NCBI GenBank assembly: GCA_025153755.1
Contig: JAOALD010000003.1
Span: 455,748 to 519,747, forward strand
DNA: 64,000 nucleotides
DNA from: SAR92 clade bacterium H921
GTDB lineage: Bacteria > Pseudomonadota > Gammaproteobacteria > Pseudomonadales > Porticoccaceae
Direction: 5' to 3'
Part shown: positions 18,922 through 28,271 of the stretch, one piece after another
Layout: every line of letters begins with the position of its first letter
Numbering within the stretch: position 1 is the stretch's first letter
Position numbers and translations under genes: made by a program
Notes under the pieces: model-generated
Told to the model about the DNA's origin: nothing
The model's database searches: none
What the model saw: the letters and a program-made list of their open reading frames with translations, nothing else

Positions 18922-20733
18922 CTAAGCCCCTGAATAACGACGTAATATATCTAAAAACTCACCGCCATATTTTTCTAACTTGTTGTTTCCTACGCCATTG
19001 ATGCGCAGCATCTCACTCGTAGAGGTGGGCAAGGTATCGAGCATCTCTTTTAAGGTGGCATCATGAAAGATAACATAGGGCGGTACATTATATTCTTCCG
19101 CCAGAAATTTCCTGCATTCTCGCAGTTCATCCCATAGCTCTTTGTCTTCAGGGAGTATCTGGGGTCTGTTTGTAGACTTGGTTCCTGACTTTTTTCTGGA
19201 TGGCGCTTTTAGCTCTTCTATTTGCAAATGCAGTGGCTGCCGGCCTTTTAAAACTGGACGGCATAGGTCTGTGAGCTGAAGCGCGCTGTAGCCTTCAATG
19301 TCGACACGCAATAAGCCGCGCACGACCAGCTGACGAATCACTGAGCGCCACTGGGCCTCGTGGATATCTGAGCCTATACCGAAGGTGCTTAGTTGCTGAT
19401 GCTGATGTTGCGTCACCTTCTCGGTCTCTTTGCCGAGCAATACATCAATCACATGCATGGCACCAAAGCGCTGGCCGGTTCGATAAATACAGGAGAGCAG
19501 CTTCTGGGCGGCCTCGGTAGCATCCCAAGTCTGCGGGGGTATCTGACAATTATCGCAGTTGCCGCATTGTTCTGGGGCCTGGTCAGCAAAATAATTAAGC
19601 AATACTTTGCGCCTACAACTGGTGACTTCGCAGAGGCCAAGCATAGCATCCAGTTTGTGGCGCTCGGCCCGTTTAAATTGTTCGGCACCCTCGGAGTTTT
19701 GTGCCATTTGTTGCAGCCGCACCACATCTTGAAGGCCATAGATCATCCAGGCATCAGCGGGCTGTCCATCGCGGCCAGCGCGGCCAGTTTCTTGATAATA
19801 GGCTTCGATACTTTTGGGCAGATCCAAATGAGCCACAAAGCGTACATCCGGTTTGTCGATGCCCATGCCAAAGGCAATGGTGGCTACAATAATTACTCCG
19901 TCTTCGCGCAAAAATCGATTCTGATGAGTATGCCGCAATTCCGCTGGCAGACCGGCATGATAAGGCAAAGCGGTAAAACCCTGCTGGGTTAGCCAGGCCG
20001 CGGTGTCTTCGACTTTTTTACGCGACAGACAGTAAATAATGCCCGCTTCTTTAGTGCGTGGCTTTAAAAAGTCCAACAGTTGTTTTTTGGCGATTGTTTT
20101 ATTGGCGATTGCATAGCGAATATTGGGACGATCAAAACCGCTGATAAAGGCATTTGCATCGATGAGTGACAGTCTCTCAATAATTTCTTGGCGGGTGCGC
20201 AAATCGGCAGTGGCAGTCAGGGCAATCCTTGGGATGCTGGGAAAGCATTCTTGCAATAGGCTCAAAGACAGATAGTCAGAGCGAAAATCGTGACCCCATT
20301 GCGACACACAGTGGGCTTCATCAATAGCAAATAGTGCCAACTTGCAGCGGCCTAGCAAATCCAAAGTATAGTTCTGGATCAGTCGCTCTGGCGCGATGTA
20401 CAGCAGATCTAGAGCCCCTGATAGCAACTGCTGTTCAATGCTAGCCTGTTGCCTGTGATCGAGACTAGAGTTTAAAAAAGCGGCCCTTACCCCCAGTTGT
20501 TGCATTGCATCGACCTGATCCTGCATCAACGCTATCAAGGGTGAAATAATAATACCTACACCCTCCAGTAACAACGAGGGAATTTGATAACACAGTGATT
20601 TTCCGCCGCCGGTTGGCATTAAAACTAAGGCATTATTACCAGCACTCACATGGTCAATAATCTCTGCCTGATCACCACGGAAACTTTTGTAACCATATAG
20701 ATTGTTTAAGATCTCCAAGGCATTTTGAGGCAT
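18922..20733 (-). CDS. recQ: ATP-dependent DNA helicase RecQ
   Basis: Superfamily 2 3'-5' helicase of recombination and repair. The 603 residues run: Walker [13 protein letters not shown] (near 40), DEAH box [23 protein letters not shown]-type motif III (RIALTATAD), motif [13 protein letters not shown], the zinc-binding RQC domain ([10 protein letters not shown] and CGNCDNC), winged helix, and a C-terminal HRDC domain (about 520-600, with [13 protein letters not shown]). Length and order are standard. The 5' end faces a gene-poor stretch. Confidence 0.97.
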   Translation of the reverse strand: MPQNALEILNNLYGYKSFRGDQAEIIDHVSAGNNALVLMPTGGGKSLCYQIPSLLLEGVGIIISPLIALMQDQVDAMQQLGVRAAFLNSSLDHRQQASIEQQLLSGALDLLYIAPERLIQNYTLDLLGRCKLALFAIDEAHCVSQWGHDFRSDYLSLSLLQECFPSIPRIALTATADLRTRQEIIERLSLIDANAFISGFDRPNIRYAIANKTIAKKQLLDFLKPRTKEAGIIYCLSRKKVEDTAAWLTQQGFTALPYHAGLPAELRHTHQNRFLREDGVIIVATIAFGMGIDKPDVRFVAHLDLPKSIEAYYQETGRAGRDGQPADAWMIYGLQDVVRLQQMAQNSEGAEQFKRAERHKLDAMLGLCEVTSCRRKVLLNYFADQAPEQCGNCDNCQIPPQTWDATEAAQKLLSCIYRTGQRFGAMHVIDVLLGKETEKVTQHQHQQLSTFGIGSDIHEAQWRSVIRQLVVRGLLRVDIEGYSALQLTDLCRPVLKGRQPLHLQIEELKAPSRKKSGTKSTNRPQILPEDKELWDELRECRKFLAEEYNVPPYVIFHDATLKEMLDTLPTSTSEMLRINGVGNNKLEKYGGEFLDILRRYSGA

Positions 20734-21022
20734 AGTTAATTTACATGTAATAGTGATTTACAGGAGTTTGCTAGACACCCATGGAGCATTGACCTATTGT
20801 ATAGCCACCGCTACCCTCAGCCAACCATCAGCACGCTTGGACTACATAAAAAAACCAAGCAGCGCACACACCCAGTATCGACCTTTGCATTGAACTACTC
20901 CCACAATGCCAATAGCCTGATCAGGGTAGCCCTAAACATTGTCACCAGCCTCTGGTTTTTTATAGGCGGCGGCTCCATGGTTAAAGGCTTTGCCTCCAGT
21001 TAATCAATTGCCGCCGACTAAC
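20734..21022. other. Intergenic stretch without a supported gene
   Basis: About 290 bases upstream of recQ and beyond the end of the quinone-reductase-like gene. A 68-codon frame on the plus strand begins at a TTG without a ribosome site and resembles nothing I recognise. I see no tRNA or clear repeat. It presumably contains the recQ promoter. Confidence 0.5.
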
Positions 21023-21053
21023 AAAAAAGGGCCTGCAGATGCAGACCCCTTTT
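21023..21053 (-). terminator. Terminator of the acyl-CoA gene run
   Basis: Inverted repeat read on the minus strand as AAAGGGG, TCTGCATCTGCAG, GCCCTTT, followed by a T run. It lies 25 bases after the stop of the gene at 21079 and closes the leftward operon. Confidence 0.75.
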
Positions 21054-21078
21054 ACACTTACATATCTTTGACAAGGCA

Positions 21079-22056
21079 CTAGTCCATAGACAAAATAACT
21101 TTACCCTTAGCCCTGCGCTCAGAAATAGACGCAAATGCCGACTTATAGTCATCCAGAGAATACACCTCCGTCACCAACGGAGAAAACTGGCCGCCATCTA
21201 TCATAGCGATCAACTCATCAAAGTTTTGACGCGACTCCATGGGAGATCTCGCAGCCCAGGCACCCCAGAAAACGCCGACTAGAGAAGCACCTTTTAGCAA
21301 ACACAGATTAAGTGGTATTTTAGGGATAGGGCCAGAGGCAAAACCAATCACGAGAAAACGTCCATTCCAGGCAATAGCTCTAAACGCCTGCTCAGAGAAA
21401 TCACCGCCAACAGGGTCATAGATCACATCCGCGCCCTTGCCGCCGGTAAGTTCTTTAACCTTATCTTTTAGGTTTTCCTCAGAATAATTAATACGTAAAT
21501 CAGCACCTGCTTCACAGGCAAAATCTAACTTCTCTTCGGAGCTAGCTGCTGCGATAACCTTTACACCCATCGCCTTAGCTATCTGAATGGTCGCAATACC
21601 CACCCCGCCAGCTGCGCCCAATACCAGCAATGTCTCGCCGGGCTGAATATTTGCCTGCTGTTTTAATGCGTAGTAGGAAGTACCATAGGTAATCGCAAAA
21701 CCAGCGGCCTGCTCAAAAGACATAGTCTCCCCCATACCGAAGGAACCGTGTTCTGAGGCAACACATTGCTCAGAAAAACCGCCAATTTGCAGCGTCGAAA
21801 TAACCTTGTCGCCAACCTTGTGACTAACAACACCCTCGCCCACCCCAGTTACAATACCAGCAACTTCTGCACCGGGAATAAACGGGAGCTCCGGTTTAAA
21901 TTGATACTTTCCCTGAACCGTTAAGACATCGGGGAAGTTAACCCCAGCAGCTTTAATGTCAACCAGAATCTCACCTTTACCTGGTGTCGGTACTGAGCGC
22001 TCTTCAAGCACTAAATTTTCGGTAGGTCCAAACTCATTACAGACTAACGCTTTCAT
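21079..22056 (-). CDS. NADPH:quinone reductase / zinc-type alcohol dehydrogenase-like enzyme
   Basis: Medium-chain dehydrogenase/reductase of the quinone oxidoreductase branch. The 325 residues start at the ATG at 22056 (MKALVCNEFGPTENLVLEE); an open frame continues upstream but overlaps the SDR gene and is not homologous. The GroES-like domain (GVNFPDVLTVQGKY) lacks the zinc-binding Cys residues, and the Rossmann domain carries LVLGAAGGVGIATIQIAKAMG. In this fatty-acid-type cluster it could reduce an enoyl-CoA or quinone; the substrate is unknown. It is 13 bases downstream of the SDR gene. Confidence 0.9.
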   Translation of the reverse strand: MKALVCNEFGPTENLVLEERSVPTPGKGEILVDIKAAGVNFPDVLTVQGKYQFKPELPFIPGAEVAGIVTGVGEGVVSHKVGDKVISTLQIGGFSEQCVASEHGSFGMGETMSFEQAAGFAITYGTSYYALKQQANIQPGETLLVLGAAGGVGIATIQIAKAMGVKVIAAASSEEKLDFACEAGADLRINYSEENLKDKVKELTGGKGADVIYDPVGGDFSEQAFRAIAWNGRFLVIGFASGPIPKIPLNLCLLKGASLVGVFWGAWAARSPMESRQNFDELIAMIDGGQFSPLVTEVYSLDDYKSAFASISERRAKGKVILSMD

Positions 22057-22069
22057 AATTTTGCCCTTG

Positions 22070-22990
22070 TTAATTATTATTCTTGGTGAAATATTCAACC
22101 GCCTTAGCGATAAATTTATTAGTCTGCTGGAATCCGCCAACAAGCACCTGCTCTCCATCAGGGTTGTCAATTCCATCAATCTGAGCGCGGACATTTTCTG
22201 GAGTCTGTTGCTCCGGCGGCAGATAAATACCATCGGTCTCATAGATATGGGTGCGCGCATAACCACCGGCACCAGCGCAGAGAATAGAGCGATTCGGTGC
22301 CTCTGAATCGCACAGAGTTAACAGTCCGGCCGTCACTGATGCAACAGTCATAAGTTCCGAATGCTCATCAGTAACAAGTCCCTCTAGCATACGAGTGCCG
22401 GCAGTTGGCGACAAACAGTTAACCTTTACATTGTATTTTTCACCCTCTATACACAGGGTGTTCATCAGACCAACTACAGCCATTTTGGCAGCGCCATAGT
22501 TTGCCTGACCAAAGTTACCATACATGCCGCTGGATGAAGTAGTCATTACAATACGGCCATAACCCTGCTCACGCATTAATTCCCACACCGCTTTTGAACA
22601 GTTAGCAGAGCCCATTAGATGAACATCAACAACTAACTGGAAGTCTGCCATGTCCATTTTCACAAAACTTTTATCGCGTAAAATACCCGCATTATTAATC
22701 AGGATATCAACTCTACCCCATTTCTCGACGGCCTGAGCCACCATGGCATTAACTTCATCCATCTTGGCGACATTAGCACTGTTGGCGATAGCTTCGCCGC
22801 CAGATGCTTCAATGATAGCCACTGTTTCCAACGCTGCCTCACTAGAGACTCCGTCACCATTAACTGAACCACCTAAGTCATTGACCAAAACCTTGGCTCC
22901 ACGAGCGGCTAATGCCACCGCATGCGATCGACCCAGACCATTGCCCGAGCCAGTTACTATAGCCACCTGTCCGTCATAACGAATAGTCAT
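22070..22990 (-). CDS. SDR-family 3-hydroxyacyl-CoA dehydrogenase-like protein
   Basis: Classical short-chain dehydrogenase of the multifunctional-enzyme-2 (17-beta-HSD4) type. The 306 residues include the cofactor motif VTGSGNGLGRSHAVALAARG, the following LVNDLGGS typical of this branch (Asp favouring NAD), NNAG in ILINNAGILRDKSF, the active-site Ser and YGAAK, and an elongated C-terminal tail (about 250-306). The expected reaction is oxidation of a (3R)-hydroxyacyl-CoA, fitting the neighbouring acyl-CoA dehydrogenases. GGAGAAG precedes the ATG. Confidence 0.88.
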   Translation of the reverse strand: MTIRYDGQVAIVTGSGNGLGRSHAVALAARGAKVLVNDLGGSVNGDGVSSEAALETVAIIEASGGEAIANSANVAKMDEVNAMVAQAVEKWGRVDILINNAGILRDKSFVKMDMADFQLVVDVHLMGSANCSKAVWELMREQGYGRIVMTTSSSGMYGNFGQANYGAAKMAVVGLMNTLCIEGEKYNVKVNCLSPTAGTRMLEGLVTDEHSELMTVASVTAGLLTLCDSEAPNRSILCAGAGGYARTHIYETDGIYLPPEQQTPENVRAQIDGIDNPDGEQVLVGGFQQTNKFIAKAVEYFTKNNN

Positions 22991-23025
22991 TATTGCTTCT
23001 CCTGCAATTGTAATTGGGGTTGAGA

Positions 23026-24240
23026 TTAGCGGTACTGGTTTAGCTCACGACGAGCAATAACCATACGATGCACTGCATCTGGGCCATCAGCAAAACGCAA
23101 GGTGCGCTGCTGGCCGTACCAGATTGCCAGAGGTGTATCCTGTGACAGGCCAATACCACCGTGCATCTGCATGGCCTCATCAATAATTTTTAGCGCCATA
23201 GTCGGGGCAGCCACTTTAATCATTGAGATAAAAGGCTGGGCCGCATCTGTGCCTTCATGATCCATTAACCAGGCTGCTTTAAGACAGAGCAGACGGGTCA
23301 TTTCGATCTCAATACGGGCCTGAGCAATAATGTCTGCATTGGCGCCGAGCTTAGCTAGGGGGCGACCAAAGGCTTCACGATTCAAAGATCGCTCGCACAT
23401 CAATTTAAGCGCAGCTTCGGCCAGACCCAGTGAGCGCATACAGTGATGAATACGACCGGGGCCCAAACGACCCTGAGCAACTTCAAAACCTCGGCCTTCG
23501 CCAAGAATCAAATTTTCTTTGGGCACACGAACATCGGTAAAGCGCATGTGCATGTGGCCATGAGGCGCATCGTCAATATTATAAATCTGCATAGGTCGAA
23601 GGTTTTTAACACCCGGAGTATCAAAGGGCACCAACACCTGACTGTGCTTTGCATGACGAGGGCCATTAGGATTGGTGTTTACCATCACAATCATAATTTT
23701 ACACCTCGGATCACCAGCACCAGAGATCCAGATCTTTTCGCCATTGAGGACCCATTCATCGCCATCGGCGACACAGGACATAGCAATATTAGTCGCATCA
23801 GATGAGGCCACAGCAGGCTCTGTCATGGCATAGGCAGAGCGAATCTCACCAGCTAAAAGAGGCTTTAACCAGGTCTCCTTTTGCTCCTCCGTGCAAAAGC
23901 GCGCTAGCACTTCCATATTCCCTGTATCTGGCGCCGCACAGTTAAACACTTCAGGAGCAAGGTGCGAGCGGCCAGTCTCTTGGGCAATATAAGCATACTC
24001 GACAGTATTAAGACCATAGCCACCCTCGAAATGGGTAAGAAAGAAATTCCACAGGTTTTTGGCTTTTGCTTTGCTCTTTAGCCCTTCCAAAATTTCTGTC
24101 TGGCGATCAGTAAAGGTCCAACGGTCGCCTTTAGAAATTTCCTCGTGGTACTCATGCTCAAGTGGTAAAATCTCTGTGTCTATAAAATGTTTTACTTCTT
24201 CAAGTATAGGTTTAACCTTGTCACTAATACCTAAATCCAT
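23026..24240 (-). CDS. Acyl-CoA dehydrogenase (ACAD10/11-like)
   Basis: FAD-dependent acyl-CoA dehydrogenase, 404 residues. Features are the N-terminal helical domain, the FAD/substrate strand YAMTEPAVASSDATNIAMS, the WISGAGDPRC stretch typical of the ACAD10/11-like branch, an ARIEIEMTRLLCLKAAW helix, and the C-terminal MHGGIGLSQDTPLA. It is transcribed with two more acyl-CoA dehydrogenases just upstream. The acyl chain specificity cannot be read from sequence. Confidence 0.92.
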   Translation of the reverse strand: MDLGISDKVKPILEEVKHFIDTEILPLEHEYHEEISKGDRWTFTDRQTEILEGLKSKAKAKNLWNFFLTHFEGGYGLNTVEYAYIAQETGRSHLAPEVFNCAAPDTGNMEVLARFCTEEQKETWLKPLLAGEIRSAYAMTEPAVASSDATNIAMSCVADGDEWVLNGEKIWISGAGDPRCKIMIVMVNTNPNGPRHAKHSQVLVPFDTPGVKNLRPMQIYNIDDAPHGHMHMRFTDVRVPKENLILGEGRGFEVAQGRLGPGRIHHCMRSLGLAEAALKLMCERSLNREAFGRPLAKLGANADIIAQARIEIEMTRLLCLKAAWLMDHEGTDAAQPFISMIKVAAPTMALKIIDEAMQMHGGIGLSQDTPLAIWYGQQRTLRFADGPDAVHRMVIARRELNQYR

Positions 24241-24281
24241 TGCTTTTATCCTTATGGTCTGAAAGTTTATGTATTTTTGTT

Positions 24282-25421
24282 CTAGTAGCCACTTAAAAGT
24301 GCAAAACGGTCTGTATGGTAACTATTATCCCCGAACATAATCTGTGCGGATCGTGCCCTTTTTATAAAGAAGCCGATATCATATTCATCGGTCATGCCAA
24401 TACCACCATGCATCTGAATCGCTTCGTTGGTTGCTAACTCGGCAATCTCGCAAAGCTTGGCCTTAGCAATACTGGCTAGAGCCGGTGACTTATCGTCACC
24501 CTCGTCGATTGATTGCAAAGCTTTTAGCACCACCGATTTACAGAGCTCAACCTCACTCCACCAATGGGCAGCTCGATGCTGCAGGGCCTGAAATGAACCA
24601 ATTAAAACACCAAATTGTTTGCGCTCTTTAAGGTACTGGAGTGTCACATCAAAAGTCTCTTGAGCAATACCTAACAGCTCTGCTGCAAGATAAATATTTC
24701 CAGCGTCCAACGTGGCGCTAAGCGCGTTAAAACCATAACCCTCAGCGCCAAGCAATCCAGACTCAGCCACCTCTACATTATTAAAGCTTATCTCCGCATA
24801 GTTACGAGTGTCGGTCATTACAGTCCGATCCACTCCGATTCCTGTAGCTGTGCGATCGACAACAAACAGGCTAATACCAGTCATATCTCCGGGCTCGCCC
24901 CCTGTTCGTGCCGCTACAATCAGTTTATCGGCGGTGCTCCCATCGGCAACAAAGCGTTTGGCTCCATTAAGAACATAGCCGCCTTCTCGTTTGGTTGCAG
25001 TCATACTTATCTGCGTTGGTGCGTGATGAATTTTTTCATCTATAGCCAGTGCGGTAGTGATTTCACCTCTGGCAATGGCTCCTAATAGTTCTGATTTCTG
25101 CGCTTCATTACCCGCCGAATTAATCGCAGTGACACCTAAAATTGCTGTGGCAAACAGCGGTGAGGCTGTTAGAGTCCGACCGCTTTGCTCAACAATCTGC
25201 CCCATTCCCACATGGCCAAACCCTAGGCCACCACAGGCCTCCGGAACCAATATTGCAGCCCAGCCCATATCAACCATTTGTGACCATAGATTATCTGCAT
25301 AGCCAGTTTGACTGCCTGCATCGCGTTGCTTGCGTAATTCTGCCAGGGGGGCAAATTCAGCTAAAAACCCCTGAGCTGATTCTTTGAGCATCTGCTGCTC
25401 TTCATTTAAAACTAGCGCCAT
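24282..25421 (-). CDS. Acyl-CoA dehydrogenase
   Basis: A 379-residue acyl-CoA dehydrogenase. The N-terminal helical domain has VPEACGGLGFGHVGMGQIVEQ; the middle domain has KRFVADGSTADKLIVAART; the C-terminal domain has MHGGIGMTDEYDIGFFIKR with the glutamate of MTDE in the position used as base in many relatives. It is adjacent to a second dehydrogenase (25464) of the longer FadE-like type. Paired genes of this kind encode heteromeric enzymes in actinobacterial steroid and CoA-ester catabolism; a heteromer here is only a suggestion. Confidence 0.9.
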   Translation of the reverse strand: MALVLNEEQQMLKESAQGFLAEFAPLAELRKQRDAGSQTGYADNLWSQMVDMGWAAILVPEACGGLGFGHVGMGQIVEQSGRTLTASPLFATAILGVTAINSAGNEAQKSELLGAIARGEITTALAIDEKIHHAPTQISMTATKREGGYVLNGAKRFVADGSTADKLIVAARTGGEPGDMTGISLFVVDRTATGIGVDRTVMTDTRNYAEISFNNVEVAESGLLGAEGYGFNALSATLDAGNIYLAAELLGIAQETFDVTLQYLKERKQFGVLIGSFQALQHRAAHWWSEVELCKSVVLKALQSIDEGDDKSPALASIAKAKLCEIAELATNEAIQMHGGIGMTDEYDIGFFIKRARSAQIMFGDNSYHTDRFALLSGY

Positions 25422-25463
25422 AGTTCTGTACCTTTCAATTCTGTTGGTGCTCTCGCCACCATT

Positions 25464-26642
25464 CTAGCCGAGGCCGAGGATATTTTTGGCAATCACATTT
25501 AGCTGAACTTCTGAGGTTCCCCCTTCGATTGAGTTACCTTTGGTGCGCAGCCAGGTGCGAGGCAACCAACCATTAATAGCCGCTTCGCCATCCCATATCA
25601 TGCCATCGCTACCGTTAATTTTAAGCAGAGTTTCAAAACGTCGTTTGTTGAGTTCAGTACCGTAATACTTCAACATTGCCGAGGTAGCGCCTACACCGCT
25701 GCCGGATTTAACTTCGTCGGTTACGCGCTCTGCGGTCAATGCGAAACAGGCGCCGTCAATTTCCCACTTTGCGACTTCAGCTCGCAGCATTGGATTATTC
25801 ATACGACCCTGCTCAACACCCAATACTCGAGATGCCGTCTGGCTCATAGTTTCAGCGCCCGCCTCAGACATACCCATACCGCCGATCATTTCGCGCTCAT
25901 GAGTTAGTAAATATTTAGCAATAGTCCAGCCCTGGTTTATCTCGCCCACCACCTGATCTTTTTCAACACGCACATCATCAAGAAAGGTTTCACAAAATGG
26001 TGAACTACCAGAAATTAGTTTTATCGGCTTGGGAGTGACACCCGGCGTCAACATATCGAATAACACCAAACTTATACCCATCTGTTTCTTAGCTTCGGAA
26101 TCAGTGCGCAGTAAACAGAACATCCAGTCAGCTTTATCACCATAAGAGGTCCAAACTTTTTGGCCATTGGCGATAAAGTGATCCCCTCGGTCTTCACCCT
26201 TAGACTGCAAGCCGGCCAGATCCGAGCCAGCGCCCGGTTCAGAATAGCCCTGACACCAGCGAATCTCACCACGAACAATCGGTGGCAAATGCTGCTGCTT
26301 GAGCGCCTCTGAGCCGAATTTAAGCAGTGCCGGACCAATCATCCAGATACCGAAACTATCGAGCGGCGAGCGGGCGTTGATACGAGACATCTCTTCTCGC
26401 AAAATTTTGTGCTGAGCTTTGTCCAAACCTCCGCCACCATATTCCGTTGGCCAATCTGGTGCTGTCCAGCCTTTAGCACCCATACGCTCCATCCATTGTT
26501 GCTGTTCTTTACTCTCGAAAGTAAAATTACGACCGCCCCAACACATGCCCTCGCCACCTTTGACAGGTTCGCGCATTGATGGGGGGCAGTTTTCTTCTAG
26601 CCAATCCCTAGTTTGTTGCCTGAAAGTTTGTAAATCAGTCAC
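25464..26642 (-). CDS. Acyl-CoA dehydrogenase (FadE-like)
   Basis: A 392-residue acyl-CoA dehydrogenase. The N-terminal TRDWLEENCPP opening and WPTEYGGGGLDKAQ are typical of the FadE-like branch, with WCQGYSEPGAGSDLAGLQ for the FAD/substrate region, GQKVWTSYGDKADWMFCLLR, and the C-terminal IEGGTSEVQLNVIAKNILG carrying the putative catalytic glutamate. It is first in the leftward run 26642 to 21079, with about 240 bases of divergent promoter region before tesB. Confidence 0.92.
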   Translation of the reverse strand: MTDLQTFRQQTRDWLEENCPPSMREPVKGGEGMCWGGRNFTFESKEQQQWMERMGAKGWTAPDWPTEYGGGGLDKAQHKILREEMSRINARSPLDSFGIWMIGPALLKFGSEALKQQHLPPIVRGEIRWCQGYSEPGAGSDLAGLQSKGEDRGDHFIANGQKVWTSYGDKADWMFCLLRTDSEAKKQMGISLVLFDMLTPGVTPKPIKLISGSSPFCETFLDDVRVEKDQVVGEINQGWTIAKYLLTHEREMIGGMGMSEAGAETMSQTASRVLGVEQGRMNNPMLRAEVAKWEIDGACFALTAERVTDEVKSGSGVGATSAMLKYYGTELNKRRFETLLKINGSDGMIWDGEAAINGWLPRTWLRTKGNSIEGGTSEVQLNVIAKNILGLG

Positions 26643-26752
26643 TATAGTCTCCCGCTGAGTCGCCTGATATGAAGAATAAGGAATCTCAATAAAGTCGTGT
26701 TTTGCAAGGTATTATTAATAAATTGAACTTACAGTATGTTATTATATCTTTC

Positions 26753-26781
26753 AAGTATAACTCTATAAAATACGGGTATTT
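26753..26781. promoter_or_regulatory. Candidate operator in the divergent acyl-CoA dehydrogenase/tesB region
   Basis: A perfect inverted repeat AAATACGGGTATTT (26768-26781) lies in the 248-base AT-rich gap between two divergent genes, with ACGGGTAT recurring near 26853. The adjacent 10-mer AAGTATAACT (26753-26762) also occurs, inverted, in front of the double-TetR gene (30765-30774). Binding by that regulator is speculation. Confidence 0.3.
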
Positions 26782-26890
26782 GCGTGGCTTATAAAGGCAT
26801 TTCAGGTACCCTAACGGCATTCGTAACAAGCCTGACAAAGTTATACAAAAACGGGTATCAAAGATCGCCAAAAATCAGGAAGCATACCAA

Positions 26891-27778
26891 ATGAGTAAAG
26901 CGCTACAGCAATTACTGGATGTTCTATCACTGGAAAAAATTGATACTAACATTTATCGCGGAGTCACACCTGAAACTACCAACAAGCGAGTATTTGGTGG
27001 CCAGGTATTTGCCCAAGCCATGCGTGCAGCCCAAGACACGGTAGATCAGGAACGTATGGTCCACTCCCAGCACGCCTACTTTTTGCGCCCTGGTGACCCC
27101 ATGCTACCGATTCTTTATGAGGTTGATGCAATCCGCGACGGCGGTTCTTTTACAACCCGCCGCGTGGTGGCCTCCCAGCGCGGTAAGGCTATATTCAATA
27201 CCGAACTCTCATTTCAAATAATGGAGTCGGGGTTATCTCACCAAGCAGATATGCCCAACTGCGTGGGACCGGAGGGACTCGAAGACGACAGCGTGCGCTG
27301 GGCCAAACTAGCACTCTTAATGGCGGAGAAAGACAAAAAAAGATCCAGTATTAATCGGCCATCCTTGCGTCCAATACAGATACGCTCCGTGAATCCGGTG
27401 GACTATCAAAACCCTGAGCCTAGAGCTCCTGAACAGCTTGTTTGGATCAAGGCATCAGCCTCCTTAAAAGAAATGGGCGTAGCGGAAGACCCAGGGTTAC
27501 ATAGAGCAATTCTTGCCTATGCCTCAGACTTTAATCTGATGGGCACCTCAATGCTTCCCCATGGAGTCAGCTTTATGAATCCTAAGCTACAGCCTGCCTC
27601 GTTAGATCACTGCATTTGGTTTCACGATGAATTTAAAACCGATGAGTGGTTGCTCTATGTGATGGACAGCCCTCGCTCTAGCCATTCCCGCGGGCTGAGC
27701 CGCGGGTCTTTCTTTAGCCGCGACGGTCGTCTAGTCGCTAGTACCATCCAAGAAGGTTTGATACGCCTACATCAATGA
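26891..27778 (+). CDS. tesB: Acyl-CoA thioesterase II TesB
   Basis: Double-hotdog thioesterase hydrolysing acyl-CoA to free acid and CoA. The 295-residue protein has the first hotdog with NIYRGVTPETTNKRVFGGQV and HSQHAYFLRPGD, and the second with ILAYASDFNLMGTSMLPHG and SLDHCIWFHDEF. Ala/Asp/Thr/Gln-type residues of the family (Asp in YASDFNL) are present. AGGAAG precedes the ATG. Transcribed opposite to the acyl-CoA dehydrogenase run. Confidence 0.94.
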   Translation: MSKALQQLLDVLSLEKIDTNIYRGVTPETTNKRVFGGQVFAQAMRAAQDTVDQERMVHSQHAYFLRPGDPMLPILYEVDAIRDGGSFTTRRVVASQRGKAIFNTELSFQIMESGLSHQADMPNCVGPEGLEDDSVRWAKLALLMAEKDKKRSSINRPSLRPIQIRSVNPVDYQNPEPRAPEQLVWIKASASLKEMGVAEDPGLHRAILAYASDFNLMGTSMLPHGVSFMNPKLQPASLDHCIWFHDEFKTDEWLLYVMDSPRSSHSRGLSRGSFFSRDGRLVASTIQEGLIRLHQ

Positions 27779-27839
27779 GCAATCGCGTCGCCGAATACAA
27801 ATGGTGCCACCTCAAAGTAGTTACTGAGCGATATCTGAA

Positions 27840-28268
27840 CTAGCCCTTATTCACTAAAACTGCTTCTAGTGCCTGTCTTAGCGACGCTGGAATGGCGACC
27901 GACTTAGCGCTAGCACGATCGACAAAGACATGGGTAAAGGTACCCTCCGCTGATGCTGTGGCTTGCCCCTGCTGAAAAATTGCAATGCCATATTCCACAG
28001 AACTATTGCCCAGCTTATTGACTCTAAAACCCGCCTCAATAGCCTGTGGGTAGGCGATTGGTGATCTGTATTGGCAGGACGATGCAACCACAAAACCAAT
28101 AATATCGCTGCTATGAATATCCAAGCCACCCTCTTCGATTAGGTACTTGTTCGCTACCGAATCAAAATAGCTGTAATACACAACATTGTTTACATGGCCA
28201 TAAATGTCATTGTCCATCCATCGGGTGGTAATGTCGGTAAAGTATGGGTAGCTGGTACGTTTAGTCAT
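27840..28268 (-). CDS. 4HBT-type acyl-CoA thioesterase
   Basis: Small hotdog thioesterase related to 4-hydroxybenzoyl-CoA thioesterases/FadM. The 142 residues (ATG at 28268; a TTG one codon earlier is possible) include TTRWMDNDIYGHVNNVVYYSYFDS with the catalytic Asp of the family, followed by SSCQYRSPIAYPQAIEAG. It directly follows the iron alcohol dehydrogenase gene (start within 4 bases of its stop), so the two are probably co-transcribed. A second thioesterase beside TesB in the same region suggests active CoA recycling. Confidence 0.88.
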   Translation of the reverse strand: MTKRTSYPYFTDITTRWMDNDIYGHVNNVVYYSYFDSVANKYLIEEGGLDIHSSDIIGFVVASSCQYRSPIAYPQAIEAGFRVNKLGNSSVEYGIAIFQQGQATASAEGTFTHVFVDRASAKSVAIPASLRQALEAVLVNKG

Positions 28269-28271
28269 CAA

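Noticed and set aside
19393..19992. 199-codon plus-strand frame inside recQ
   Set aside because: Antisense to a well-conserved helicase with all motifs; a compositional shadow.
20797..21003. 68-codon plus-strand frame upstream of recQ
   Set aside because: TTG start without ribosome site and no recognisable similarity; one hydrophobic patch is not enough.
22057..22272. N-terminal extension of the quinone-reductase-like protein
   Set aside because: Overlaps the end of the SDR gene in another frame. The family's normal N-terminus MKALVCNEFG begins at 22056.
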